Shown here piece after piece: positions 1 to 11,000 of a DNA stretch of 35,835 bases (position 1 is its first letter; the number at the start of each line of letters is the position of its first letter). The notes under the pieces are model-generated. The model searched no databases. It saw only the letters and a list, made by a program, of their open reading frames with translations, and had not been told where the DNA came from. Position numbers and translations under genes: made by a program. The stretch comes from Priapulus caudatus (taxonomy: Eukaryota > Priapulida > Priapulimorpha > Priapulimorphida > Priapulidae): positions 163,332 to 199,166 of the forward strand of contig NW_014577531.1 of the NCBI RefSeq assembly GCF_000485595.1. The letters run 5' to 3'.

Positions 1-359
1 CGGGCGATTAAATTCGCTGGCAATTTTAATCGCCGCGATCGGGCGATAAAAATCGCTCGTGTGCCCCTAGCATAAGACATTTTATCGTTACTCTAGACAA
101 TTGCTGTTACTCAAGCAATAACGGTAGGTATCATGAAAGTGGGGAAAACACTAGAAAATTCTCGCGGTACACACTTTAATAATTGCATGTATTTATTTAG
201 ATGTGGTTGGTCCGTGTGAATGGAATGAGAATATGTGTTCATTGTTGTGGATGTGGCATTAGTTAGAAGGGGTGTGCTCTACCCTTCCATTGCCTGACTG
301 TTTCGTCCTTTATGTTTGAGCAAAAAAAAATTGAAGTTTGAGAGTTGCTTGCCATACAG

Positions 360-3300
360 ATGATGAGAAAAAGATGGTAGAAGAGCAAGTTGCGCAGGCG
401 TTAGATGAGAATGCAGATGAATTGGAGAAAAAGACTAAAGATGAGAACGAGAGTGAGAAAGAGAAACCAGAAGGTAGTTGTAGTATAACAAGTAGTTCAA
501 ATTCGTAGACAAGAGTCAACGAGTAGCTCTAGTCGAAAAAATGTGCAGTAAACACATGAAGACTACAGGGGGAAAACGGTCCAAGTCACATTTTGGAGAA
601 ATTTGAGATGGTGCTGCCATCTGGTTGAGAAGCAAGTAAGCTTTCATTAAGCTACCTAGTTCTTGATAAAACAATCCATGTCCATTTCTATAGCAGGGAA
701 AAGAATCGGGGATCCCAGTGCAGAACGATCTATGTCCTTTGCGTACAGAACGATCTATGTCCTTTGCGTACAGAACGATCTATGTCCTTTGCGTACAGAA
801 CGTTTTAAGTCCAATTAAACTCACCCATGTCCATGCTAGAAAGGGAACGAATTGAGCTAAGCCCAGTCACGTTATCACACCAAAATATGGAAAGCGTTTT
901 GAAACTTATTCCTTGAATTTCTCAAAAAGTTAAAAATGTGACATAGATCATTTTTCCCGTGTAGTCTTCACATATATTATACCATATATTATACGTGAAC
1001 AAGTGCTTAGCTTGTAAAAGACATTGTAAGAAAAGCCTTGTAAACTGTGAGTTTGTCGATTGTTTTTTTTTATGTACATATTATAGGGTTAGGGTTAGGG
1101 TTAGGGCATAGTAAGCTGAAATATTAGTACTTCACTGGTAATTGGTCTATAATTTTTAACTAGTAGAATATCAGTGTGTAGCATCTAAGCAGGTTATCTA
1201 GAGAATTTTCCAATATGTGTGATGTATGGTGTAGTTAGTCGTAGTTCTGAACCTTGTTTGACATAAGTGTATTCATATCCATAGATCTTTCTGTGTTTTA
1301 TTGCTCTTTTTGCTCTACTTTGATGTATTTTGATGCCAACTTCAAAATGTCATAACTTTAAAAAATACAAGTTGTCCAAGGTTCTATATTTTTATGTGGA
1401 TGTTTAGGCGAAGCTTCGAAGTCGCAAGAAACAACAGAAGACAAGAAGGAGACCGACAATGCAGAGGCAGCAGAGAAGGAAGAGAAGGAAGAGAAGGAAG
1501 AGAAGGAAGAGGAGGAGAAGGAGGGGGATGAGGCAGAAGATGAGGATGAGGGAGAGGAGAATGAGGAAGGAGAAAAGAGTCAGGATGATGCAACAAAGAG
1601 CCAAGACGAAGAAGGCAACACGAGTCAGAGTGAAGGAGAGGTAAAGATGGTCTCGTACATACACCTTCACATGTCTAAGATAAATAGATCCAATTATAAT
1701 CTGATAATGATAACAAATTAATTGTCTTCGTACATGAATAATTTCATGGATATCCTGCCAAAGTGACAATTACAAGCAGTGTTGTGAAGTTCAAGGAAAA
1801 TTTTCGAAATTATTTTCTTGTGCCTATTGTATTCTGACATTGTTTTTCATTTTGTGATATAATGCTGGTATTATCATGTTGTTAAATATCATTGTGTGGG
1901 TATATTTCAGGCGTAAACTCTATCCTAATTATTGTGGTTATTGTTATTCATAGTACCTTGTGTAATTGGGGTCGGGGAGTGGGAAGTAGCCTTAGTTGTA
2001 ATGGAGAACTATTGTCTTGTGAAGAATGCGGACGACGTTTCCAACCTTCAACTGGCGTGGGAGATGCTTGAGCTCTCGCGAACCATATACTCAAAGGCTG
2101 AGGACAGCGACTCCAAGATCAAGATGGCTCACTCTTATCACAAGCTTGGGGAACTCGGCTTGGAGCAAGGTAGAGATAGAGAATCTTCCCATGCTATCTA
2201 CTATATGGTTGTGACGATCGATGTCATATTGTCAGTACAAACTTATTTCATTCTTGAGGGTGCTTGTTGGTTTCGTGCTTGGATAAATGTGTAGCTGGTA
2301 TTCCCTTGTGCTGCTAGGTGGCTATAGATTGGTGTTGAACACAGTACTTTATCTTTCAGAAACATTTGAACAGAGCATAAGCGACTTTAATGCTTGTCTC
2401 GGCATCCAGAAAGAACTCCTGGAAGCCGAAAACAGACTTATCGCAGAAACGTATCCTTTGCCCTCATTAAACTCCCTCGTGCATGGATATTAATAATCAA
2501 GCCATTTCATCCATCCAAATATAGGGTAATTGTACAAGGAGGTATCACTAATCTCACGCAATTACACATAATTAATGTAATTGTACTATAAGTACAATGT
2601 CTTGTAATCACGCAATGAGTTGAACAGTAAGGTTGCAGTTTCCGGATGACATGAATAGGTCATTTATTCAAGATTACTCAAGGAGATGTAGTGTACTAAA
2701 AAATCTTTGTCTTTAAAATATGTACGTAGTTTTTATAACATTGAGGTTTTCATACGACTGCAGCATGAATCCTTAACTGTGCTTCTGTAGATATTATAAC
2801 ATAGGTCTGGCCTACCACTACAGTAAGAAGTACGATGATGCCTGCGAGGCATTCAACAACGCTGTTAAAGTTATTGAAGCTAAGATTGTCAAACTCAATG
2901 ACATCGTTGAGAATGCAACCGGCAAAGGTAAGTTACGATATCTTCTCTCAGCAAAATTTTTTTTTTTTTTACTTAAGATGCTAAGAACTAGTGTTTTGTT
3001 GATTGCGTTTATAGGTAAAGGTTTGTTCTCTTGCTGTGATTGATTGTGACGTGTACAGTGTGGCGAGGGGTGGACCGACTTGAAATTTTGGGGCCAGACC
3101 CAAGAGATCGCAAAACAAGGATCTCTTAAGGGGAGGGAGCAAAAATGTAGATTGTGGCTTATAAGCAATGTTTGTGCTGCGCTCTACAGAGGCTGCTGGG
3201 GCTGATAACCCGGTGAGTAACGCCAAGAAGGAGCTGGATGAACTTCGAGAACTGCTGCCGGAGGTGAGAGCGAAGATCGAGGACTCGCAGGAGAGCAAGA

Positions 3301-6300
3301 AGAACGAACAAGTGATGGAAGTTACCGAAGGAAAAACCGAAGGGGTGAGCGAGCGAACGCTAACATTACAACGTCTGACTTGTATCCACTGTTGCTAGAA
3401 TTTCTAATTTCTAGTCGACGTGTGTGTCGCGTTCAGGATACCACGAACTATATATCTTTTAATGAACAGAACACATTTATTTAACAAGCCACTCAATAAC
3501 AACCAGTTCACACAGAACCAGATAATGAATAATAAGTCGGTTTCAGTTTTGATTCTAAGAACCCTCCCGGGTGGCTCTAACACTATATTACTCATATGGT
3601 ATCGAATAGTATCGTGACAGTGTGTATATTGGAAATGTAAATGAACTTGTAACTGTAGTGTGTTTTGTTGTGTAATGTTAGCTAGTGTGTGGATTTGGTG
3701 TGCTGTAGGGTTTTGCGAAGGAATCTACATCAGAGCAAGCCAAACCTGTGAGCAACATTGGACACCTCATGCGCAAGAAGGTAAGAATGATTGTGTGGGT
3801 TAGGCCGGGTCGGTACTACTGGGTGTGGTTCCTCTTGAATAACTTTTCCAAGTAAAGAAAATCTATGCAGCGTTAGCGATGAACGACTAGTTTTAACTCG
3901 TGTCCCCACCACCAGGTTCTTCGAATTCTTGCTTTGTATCAAAAGACTGCTTGGTATAAACTACCACAAAAATTGTCTTTCAATGTTGGTAGTATTTTTT
4001 AGTAGGATATAGACACCATGTGGGTTTTTTTCTTTGATTACTCTTCACTATGCCGTTTTACGTGACTGCTAACTAACCACTTTCAGAGAAAACCGGAGGA
4101 AGAGGAAGCGGAGAACGAAGCCCAGGCGAAGAAAGCAAAGTCTGCTGAGGATGGATCCGGTGATGCCCCGGTCGCTAACGGCAGCACAAACGGTTCACAC
4201 AACAATGGAACCGACGCCAGTCCAGTGAGTGTGAACCTTACACAAACAAGTACACACTACACACTGACCCAAGCACCTGTACACACTGACCCAAGTACCT
4301 GTACACACTGACCCAAGTACCTGTACACACTGGCCCAAGCACCTGTACACACTGACCCAAGTACCTGTACACACTGACCCAAGCACCTGTACACACTGAC
4401 CCAAGCACCTGTACACACTGACCCAAGTACCTGTACACACTGACCCAAGCACCTGTACACCAGTACACAAGCACCTGTACACACTGACCCAGCAACCTGT
4501 ACACAACTGACCCAAGACGCTGTACACACTGCGCCACAGAACCTGTACACGACTGACGCCAAAGCACTGTACTCACTCGACCCAAGATAGCTGTACACAC
4601 TGACCCAAGCACACTGTACATCACTGACGCCAAGCACCTGTACAGCACTGACGCCAACGTCAGCCTGTAACACACTGACCAACACCTGTACAACTGACAC
4701 AAGCACCTGTACTTCACTGAACCCAAGTAGCTTACACACTGACCCAAGCACCTGTACTCACTGACCCAAGTACCTGTACACACTGACCCAAGCACCTGTA
4801 CACACTGACCCAAGTAGCTGTACACACTGACCCAAGCACCTGTACGCACTGACCCAAGTACCTGTACGCACTGACCCGTACAGAAAAAATCGCTCCCGTG
4901 CCGCCGGCAGAGTTACGACCCGTTCCTCAACGTAGACAGCTAGGGTATCCAAAACATCTAGAGCTGCATGAACTCCTTCAACGTATGATTTGCCACACGA
5001 ACAAAAACTCGCGACAGTCTAAGAAATCAATGCGTTTTTATAACCGCATAACAATAAGTTTATATATCACAGGGGTTATTGCGGGTAGTGAGCGCACGAC
5101 CAGTGACACCTGACACGCACGTAATCAAAGCTGTTTTCTGAATTCGTCACGTAGAAAGTGTACTGTTTTTATTCAGGTAGATATTTAGAAGAAATATAAA
5201 CTGTATATACTTGAAGATTCTAGGCACTTGTAACTGAGCGGATGTGCGGCAGCATTGATCTAGGCATGGGGGTACTGTGGACTGGGGAAGTGAAAAACGA
5301 AAGTAAAACCTTACCCAGAAGCTCCCCCGACATTCCTAGAGATTGAAACATTATTTGACCAACTCTAATTAAGTCACATCAGGAGTTAATGAAGACACTA
5401 TTTGTCTTCATTAACTCCTTGTTACGCGTATGCTGTTTTAATGCCAATGGTTATCTTTATATACTATTTTGTTACTCACTGCTAGTAAATAAGCTGACCA
5501 CCAAATCTTTGTGCAGGTCCACTAGATCTTTAGCCGAAATTCGAACCCTGCGGTGCCGGGCTCGACAAACCCACTTGCCTGATGGCGGGGGGAACCAAAA
5601 TTCGCCCTGGAGCTTGAAATTGCACTTCCCTGTTCGGGCAAGCAAGTTTTTTTTTATTGAATGGCTAGACATAACGAGATTTGAATTAAAAAACAATGCG
5701 AATGAGACAATCAGTGCATGCAGTCATACTTTGTACACAACATGCATACAGCAACATGTAAACCCGGCCTCCGTGATTTTGTCACCATTAAGAATAATTT
5801 GTGTCCTCGTTGATTTCGTCAAAGCATAATCTTGACTTTTGTTTGGGAAACACCTTTACGATAATTAGACACAATTTCTGGCTTCTGAGACATTATTAGA
5901 GTCAGTGCATCAAAATTATGAAAATGAATGCATGATTTTTTTCATACAAAATCAAAAGAGCTCTCATAATAAAAAAATATTTTTTAGGCTGCTGCACACG
6001 GACGCACGCACGCATGCACGTGTACGTGCACGTGCACACACACGGACGCACGCACGCTCGTGTAAGTTCACACGCACGCACACACTCATGCACGCACGTG
6101 TACGTGCACTCGACTACAACACTGCTGTACGCACTGACCCGAGCACCTGTACACACTACACACTGACCCAAGCACCTGTACACACTGACCCAAGCACCTG
6201 TACACACTGACCCAAGTACCTGCACACACTGACCCAAGCACCTGTACACAATGACCCAAGCACCTGTACACAATGACCCAAGCACCTGTACGCACATTGT

Positions 6301-7067
6301 ATTGGGTTCCGTCTATCAACATGAGACTGTCACCTGCGATGCTTTTAATTGTTTGTATTAGTTGTTGAGGTGCATTTGAATGCTCTTTAGTTTTTAAGTT
6401 TGGTTTTGTGAAGAGTATCCAGGTTTTTAATATAGCATGGTTCGCACTGTCCATGAAAAGTCCTTGAATTTGAGGGGAGTCCTTGAAAATTACTTGAATT
6501 TAGTAATGTTGATTTTGTGCTAGAAAAATGCTTGAATTTTTAGAAAGAATCTTTGCCTGTAATAAAAAGAAATTTTGTACCATCAATAATGTGCAAACCT
6601 CAATAAAAATTGCGTTAAATAAGCTTAAAAAGCTATAGACACGATAGACAGTTAAATGATGATCACAAATTACAGTAAGTCAGTAAATCAAGGTATGTTG
6701 TAGAAGTGATAGTGTTTAGAAGGGTTTATTAATGTGATCCAGGTAAGTTTTAGAGGTGAAATGCAGTGATTAATGGGGTTATTAAATTAATCCAGGTATA
6801 TTTTGTTCTGTGTATGAATTCCGATAAAATGTCTGATAAAATGTCCTTGAATTTCCAATAAAATGTCCTTGAAAAGTCCTTGGGGAAAAATTTCAGTCCT
6901 GTATGAACCATGTATAGGCATGCTGCCAGATGACCCGAAAATTGCAAAATGGAAAACAAGAATGAGTTAATAGTCTCTCCTTTCTGACGTTACAGGAGAA
7001 GATTGTCGCAAAGAAAGTAGAGGAGGTTAAGCCAATGGAGGCAGAAACCAGTGAGCAAGCTGCATAG
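360..7067 (+). CDS. NASP: NASP histone chaperone, 3' nine exons (5' end outside window)
   Basis: Histone H1/H3-H4 chaperone of the NASP/Sim3/Hif1 family, nuclear. Exons by GT-AG boundaries and matching phases: 360-473, 1408-1640, 2025-2169, 2360-2450, 2791-2927, 3190-3344, 3709-3780, 4087-4224, 6996-7067 (stop TAG 7065-7067), giving about 384 residues in frame. Exons 1-2 here encode the long Glu/Lys acidic tract that interrupts TPR2 in this family. The next encodes DDVSNLQLAWEMLELSR and KLGELGLEQ (TPR2 remainder), then FEQSISDFNACLGIQKELL (TPR3), then YYNIGLAYHYSKKYDDACEAF (TPR4), then the ELRELLPEVRAKIEDSQES coiled coil. The HLMRKK/RKPEEE junction of exons 7-8 forms the basic nuclear localisation signal. 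The 2025 acceptor was chosen because only it keeps phase 0 without a stop. The N-terminal TPR1 exon lies upstream of base 1. Identity rests on recognising the family's TPR and C-terminal sequences. Confidence 0.93.
721..804 (+). repeat. 25-bp tandem repeat, three copies plus a partial
   Basis: Three identical 25-bp units (721-745, 746-770, 771-795), each starting CAGAACGATC and ending TTTGCGTA, followed by a truncated unit. It sits in the NASP intron between 473 and 1408. Confidence 0.9.
1085..1106 (+). repeat. Interstitial telomere-like TTAGGG tract
   Basis: About three and a half copies of TTAGGG in a NASP intron. The motif matches the common metazoan telomere repeat; the tract is too short to mean a chromosome end. 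Confidence 0.8.
4258..4877 (+). repeat. 22-bp minisatellite array 1 in the last NASP intron
   Basis: About 28 copies of a 22-bp unit containing CACCTGTACACACTGACC, alternating AAGC/AAGT at the join. The array begins only about 35 bases after the donor at 4225. Copies at 4450-4740 carry many one-base insertions and deletions, while both ends are clean. Long open frames on the minus strand here are a by-product of the repeat and are not genes. Confidence 0.95.
4965..5345 (+). repeat. Dispersed repeat, copy 1
   Basis: Matches 28315-28715 over about 400 bases at roughly 80-85% by eye. Shared landmarks include AAAACTCGCGACAGTCTAAG, CAGGGGTTAT, GGATGTGCGGCAGCATTG and TTCCTAGAGATT. No coding potential was seen. 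The family is not recognised. Confidence 0.8.
5350..5995. other. Intronic sequence between minisatellite arrays
   Basis: Contains a perfect-looking hairpin at about 5380-5418 (GGAGTTAATGAAGACA and its complement around a short loop). At 5530-5655 the minus strand carries GGTTCGAAT, a B-box-like string, so a tRNA-derived SINE remnant is possible, but no A box was found. An open frame of 146 codons crosses this area and has no recognisable domain. Confidence 0.4.
6129..6298 (+). repeat. 22-bp minisatellite array 2 in the same NASP intron
   Basis: Eight or so copies of the same 22-bp unit as at 4258-4877, with the same distinctive start (CACACTACACACTGACCC). A CA/CGCA-rich low-complexity tract (5995-6115) precedes it. 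Confidence 0.92.
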
Positions 7068-7737
7068 ATGCCACGCTGCATCGCCCGTGCTCTCAGCCAC
7101 ACGACACGTTGGAAGTATTTCTGTTGTACTACGGTACTAGTTGAAAGTAGTTTTATACTATGAAAACCAAACTCCAACGGGTCAATCTTGTGTAGCGGGA
7201 TGCGGAATTTTTGTACATTCCATGTTGTGACATTTAGAACCGGTATTCAACTTAACGTATCATCGTACAGTGTATTAAATGCATTTTTATTTATTATAGT
7301 TTTCAGACGTTGCCCAATTAAGAGAACAAGTCTAGGGGAAGGGAACTTTATTTTTGTCTTGGTGTAAAGTGCTTCCGTAAACATAGACGGCGTATACTTA
7401 AATATGATATTTAGGAGTACAAATGGTATTACTGTGAGAAAATTTTTTGATAACGAAACTGATCCGATCATATATTAGTAGCTGTTCTAGTGTGGCTAAG
7501 TAAACATCAAAAGGTTTTCATTCTTGTAAATCCTCCGTTCAAAAACTGTATATATAGCATTGTTAGTGGAAAAATGTGCATCTACTCTAACGGGCAAACT
7601 TAGCCATCAGTAAGAAATCTGTTGACCACGCATGATTGACAATAATTGTAGAGTATTATGTGGTTGGTTAAGAAATTTCTCCTCATGAATTTACCAGTGA
7701 ATGTATCATGAACCTGATGTTTCAATTTCGTTATATC

Positions 7738-7743
7738 AATAAA
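7738..7743 (+). promoter_or_regulatory. Probable NASP polyadenylation signal
   Basis: AATAAA lies about 670 bases after the NASP stop codon and is followed by an A/T-rich stretch. It is the first canonical hexamer seen after 7067, implying a 3' UTR of roughly 0.7 kb. Confidence 0.5.
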
Positions 7744-8081
7744 CATCGGATACAAAACCAAAATATTGTGTTATTCAAAAATTATTTGATAGTATTTACA
7801 AAGCATGAAAATAGCCATTGCATTAGAAAGCATTTGAAATGCGACAATAAAATGACGTAAATTGGTAAAGTTCTGCAGATTATCATGAATTGCCCATGGT
7901 CACAAACAGACAAAGTGAATACATAAAGGTAGCCTACCGTTATCAAATGATTTCAGCCCACTTCATGAGTTGTACAATGAACATGATAACACCCTTTACG
8001 TATCTCTAAATAACAAGTGACTATTGTGACATCTGTTTAGTCATTTATGTAAAACGTAGTTGTCATATTGTCTGCATTGAC

Positions 8082-11000
8082 TTAGTGCTTGTTCTCTTCT
8101 GATTCCATTAACTTTATCAGCTGCTCTTCTTTTCTTTTGTTATGTTGCATAATTGCTTCTTGAATCTCCTCTGTCTAAAATAGAGATAGCATAAACATAT
8201 TACATGTGTGAAATGTCTCTTTTAGCATCCTGTACCTTTATGATCTATAGTGCTCCAAACATTTTTAGTTCAGCGTATTAATCATCACGAAGATTACATG
8301 CAAGTTTTCACGTTTGCTTTTCTGTATACAAATGCATTTTAAAAAATATGACTGATTGTTCAAGCAACATTAGGGGTGTTACACCGTGTGAGAACATTCA
8401 AGGATAAGCATTTCAAACAAAATCTGAAAAGATTCTAAAAAATATTTAGGTATAGTTACATGAAGTTTATTTTCAGGTGGGTATAACTCTCTCTGAAATA
8501 ATAAAAAGGTAATGTAAATTCATTTTATGGTTTCAACAGTAATTGTGTGTACCACTAGTATCATACAGAAAGAAAAATTAATACTGCTTTAGATAATTAA
8601 ACTTTAGAGTAGTTATATTATCCTTGAAAAGATAAATCATTGACTGATTTGTAAAAGGTTTAAAATCACTTAATAGACGATATTAATCACAAATAAATTT
8701 ATCATAGTTACCCTCATTTTTATAGTCCAATCCTCGTAAAACTTTGGTTTATTAAAGTACCAAAATGTTGCAACAGGGAATGACATGTAAACAGCCATCT
8801 GAAATACAACATCAGTGTCAAGCTTATTTTAGTCATTATTTATTCATTTATTTAGTGGCAGTGCATTGGTAGAAGATCTATATTTTATGCTGATGATTAA
8901 TCGAGACCTATTTAGGCTCGACTTTACTCAACACACTATTCTACCGAGTAAAAGGATCATTATGGTGTTGACCTTCATTTCTGATGAGTCAGGTTCGCAG
9001 AGGTCGAGCGGACCAGTTATGGCCAGTGAACATAACCAGCCTCATGACCTCATAATCTCATAAATAATAGTCTTTACAAGTCCAAGGGACTATAGCAAAG
9101 AAATTTTTAGCAAATTTGGAGCTGCACAAACAGGCTATAATGAAACAATATACTTCATACTTAGATACGATAACGTAGCCATATCAACCAGCTTCACTGC
9201 TGGTGTTTGGGAAAACTGTTATTGTACCTACTCAATATAACTCAGTAATCTACTTAGGCTGATAGGGTGTATGTCCCCCAGGGTACTGTCGGAACGTACC
9301 CTGGGTACGGTCCGGTATAGCGGAACGTACCCTGGTAACTATCTAGCTGATATGGTTAGGTGTAGGGTTAGGGTTGGCCACAAGTTCCCATCTCGCTTAA
9401 CACTACGTGGCGAGAGGGTCACAAACCGACGCATTAGAAATATGTTCGGCAGTACGTGCGCTGCTATTTAACGTTAAATTACAGTAAAAACCCGCGTATA
9501 AGAACATAGATTTTTCCAAGTTAGCCTCAACATGTTCTTATATAAATGGTGCTCACTGAAAAATTAGGCTCAAAAGGTTCTTAAATAGGTTCTTAATTGT
9601 TTCTACTTTTAATATGTACTAGCTGAAACCCGCGCTAGGCGCGGGCTTAGTGACTGTGATGCATGTGTTACCAGTACAGTAGTGTTATGTGTAAGGCGTT
9701 ATATGGAGAGTTTAGTTGTTGCACATGTTTGTTTTTTTATGGTTGAGATAAATGTACCCCAATTTTTTTTATATAAGAACAATTTTTATTTTTTAGGCTG
9801 AATGTGTTCTTATGTATATGCAACTTTTTGACCGCATTTCAGCCTGAGTGTTCTTAATCGACGTGTTCTTTTATGCGAGTTTTTACTGTATATGTAAATA
9901 ATGCAGTACTGTGTCTCAATAACAATGCCAGCGGTGCTGGCATTGTTATTGTTGAGCATTGGCATTGGCATTGGCATTGGCATTGTTATTGCATCGATAT
10001 TGTTGAGCTCGTCTTTTTTATTTTACCTGTGTTTCTTTTTTAAGTCTTCATCTGCATGGAAAATTAAGAACCTACTTTAAATTTTAGACCTAAACAGGTT
10101 CTTATGTAAAGGGTCTAATGGGAAATTTTAGCCTAACATGTTCTTAAAATCTATGTTCTTATATGCGGGTTTTTACTGTATCTCACTTTTTTATGATTCT
10201 TACAGCTTCTCTGTACTTCCACGCCTCGATTTATTATATGTGCGCTATCACTGGCATGTACTTACGTGTCAGCGAGTAATTGTTTATAAATTGATAAAAT
10301 AAAACTCAAAAAAGCCCGCCATTTCCCATAGATATTCCAATAATATGTAGCGAAAGTTCGTGAATTTTCGCGTACAAGAAGAGACATAAGAACATCCATA
10401 TATGGCGTTTCAACAACGTTCAAATAGAATAGCTGTTCGAAATTCTCTTAATTTTTTAACGTGTATTTCGAGGTAAATACTAAAATAGAAATGAAGAAGT
10501 GTAGGCTAGCGATAGTTGCACATGTAACAGTGAGCGATCAAATGTCACTAATTACATTGTTTTATTTACGAAATTTTTACGAAATTTTACGAAATTCAGA
10601 GTTTGTTTTCAAGCTATCAGGCATTTCGTATGGAAGGGTGTCAGGCTCCTCCGCCGTCGTAACAGTCGGAGAGCCTGTCGGTTAGGGTTAGGAGATAGGC
10701 ATAGGCGGCTCCCTAGACTCTGTTAGTGAGGTAGGCGAGGTACAGTCCGGCATATTCCCTGGGGGACATAGACCCTATCAGCTCTACTTTAGTCTTTAGA
10801 CCGAATAATTGCTGTCGCCATATAACCTTTTTTTATATTTGGGTGAGGGTTATAGTTGGACAGAACGGGGTCATTGAAATTTGTGAGATCGCATGCCAAA
10901 AGCATGCGCTGCTAATGCAAGCCGCTAGTGCGGCGGCGAAAAAAAAAAAATCGGTTCCCTTCTATATGGCTTTTATCTTGCTACTAATATGTGTATACAT

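Larger units (their letters stand above)
9254..10790. mobile_element. Unnamed inverted-repeat element with GTCCCCCAGGG ends
   Basis: The left end reads GCTGATAGGGTGTATGTCCC then CCAGGGTAC, and the right end (10757-10787) is its near-perfect reverse complement (CCCTGGGGGACATAGACCC). TTAGGG-like strings occur inside each end (9361-9375 and 10680-10692). A related compact copy of about 275 bp lies at 19669-19944, and a lone right end at 14880-14912. The interior holds pogo-like elements, so this copy looks like a nested composite. No transposase was found. Confidence 0.6.

Noticed and set aside
1085-1106. TTAGGG tract as a chromosome end
   Set aside because: Fewer than four units, inside a NASP intron, with coding exons on both sides.
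1932-2024. NASP exon starting at 1954 after TTATTCATAG
   Set aside because: The phase does not fit the preceding exon, and the correct phase would meet a TAA at once; the acceptor before 2025 keeps the frame.
4195-4952. Minus-strand open frames of 110-203 codons rich in CTGTWVSVYRCLGQ-type repeats
   Set aside because: They are translations of the 22-bp minisatellite in different frames. The unit contains no stop codon, and there is no independent sign of a gene.
5530-5660. tRNA or tRNA-derived SINE on the minus strand
   Set aside because: Only a B-box-like GGTTCGAAT is present; no A box and no cloverleaf could be drawn.
5389-5829. 146-codon open frame in a NASP intron
   Set aside because: No domain recognised; composition changes along its length and part overlaps a possible SINE remnant.
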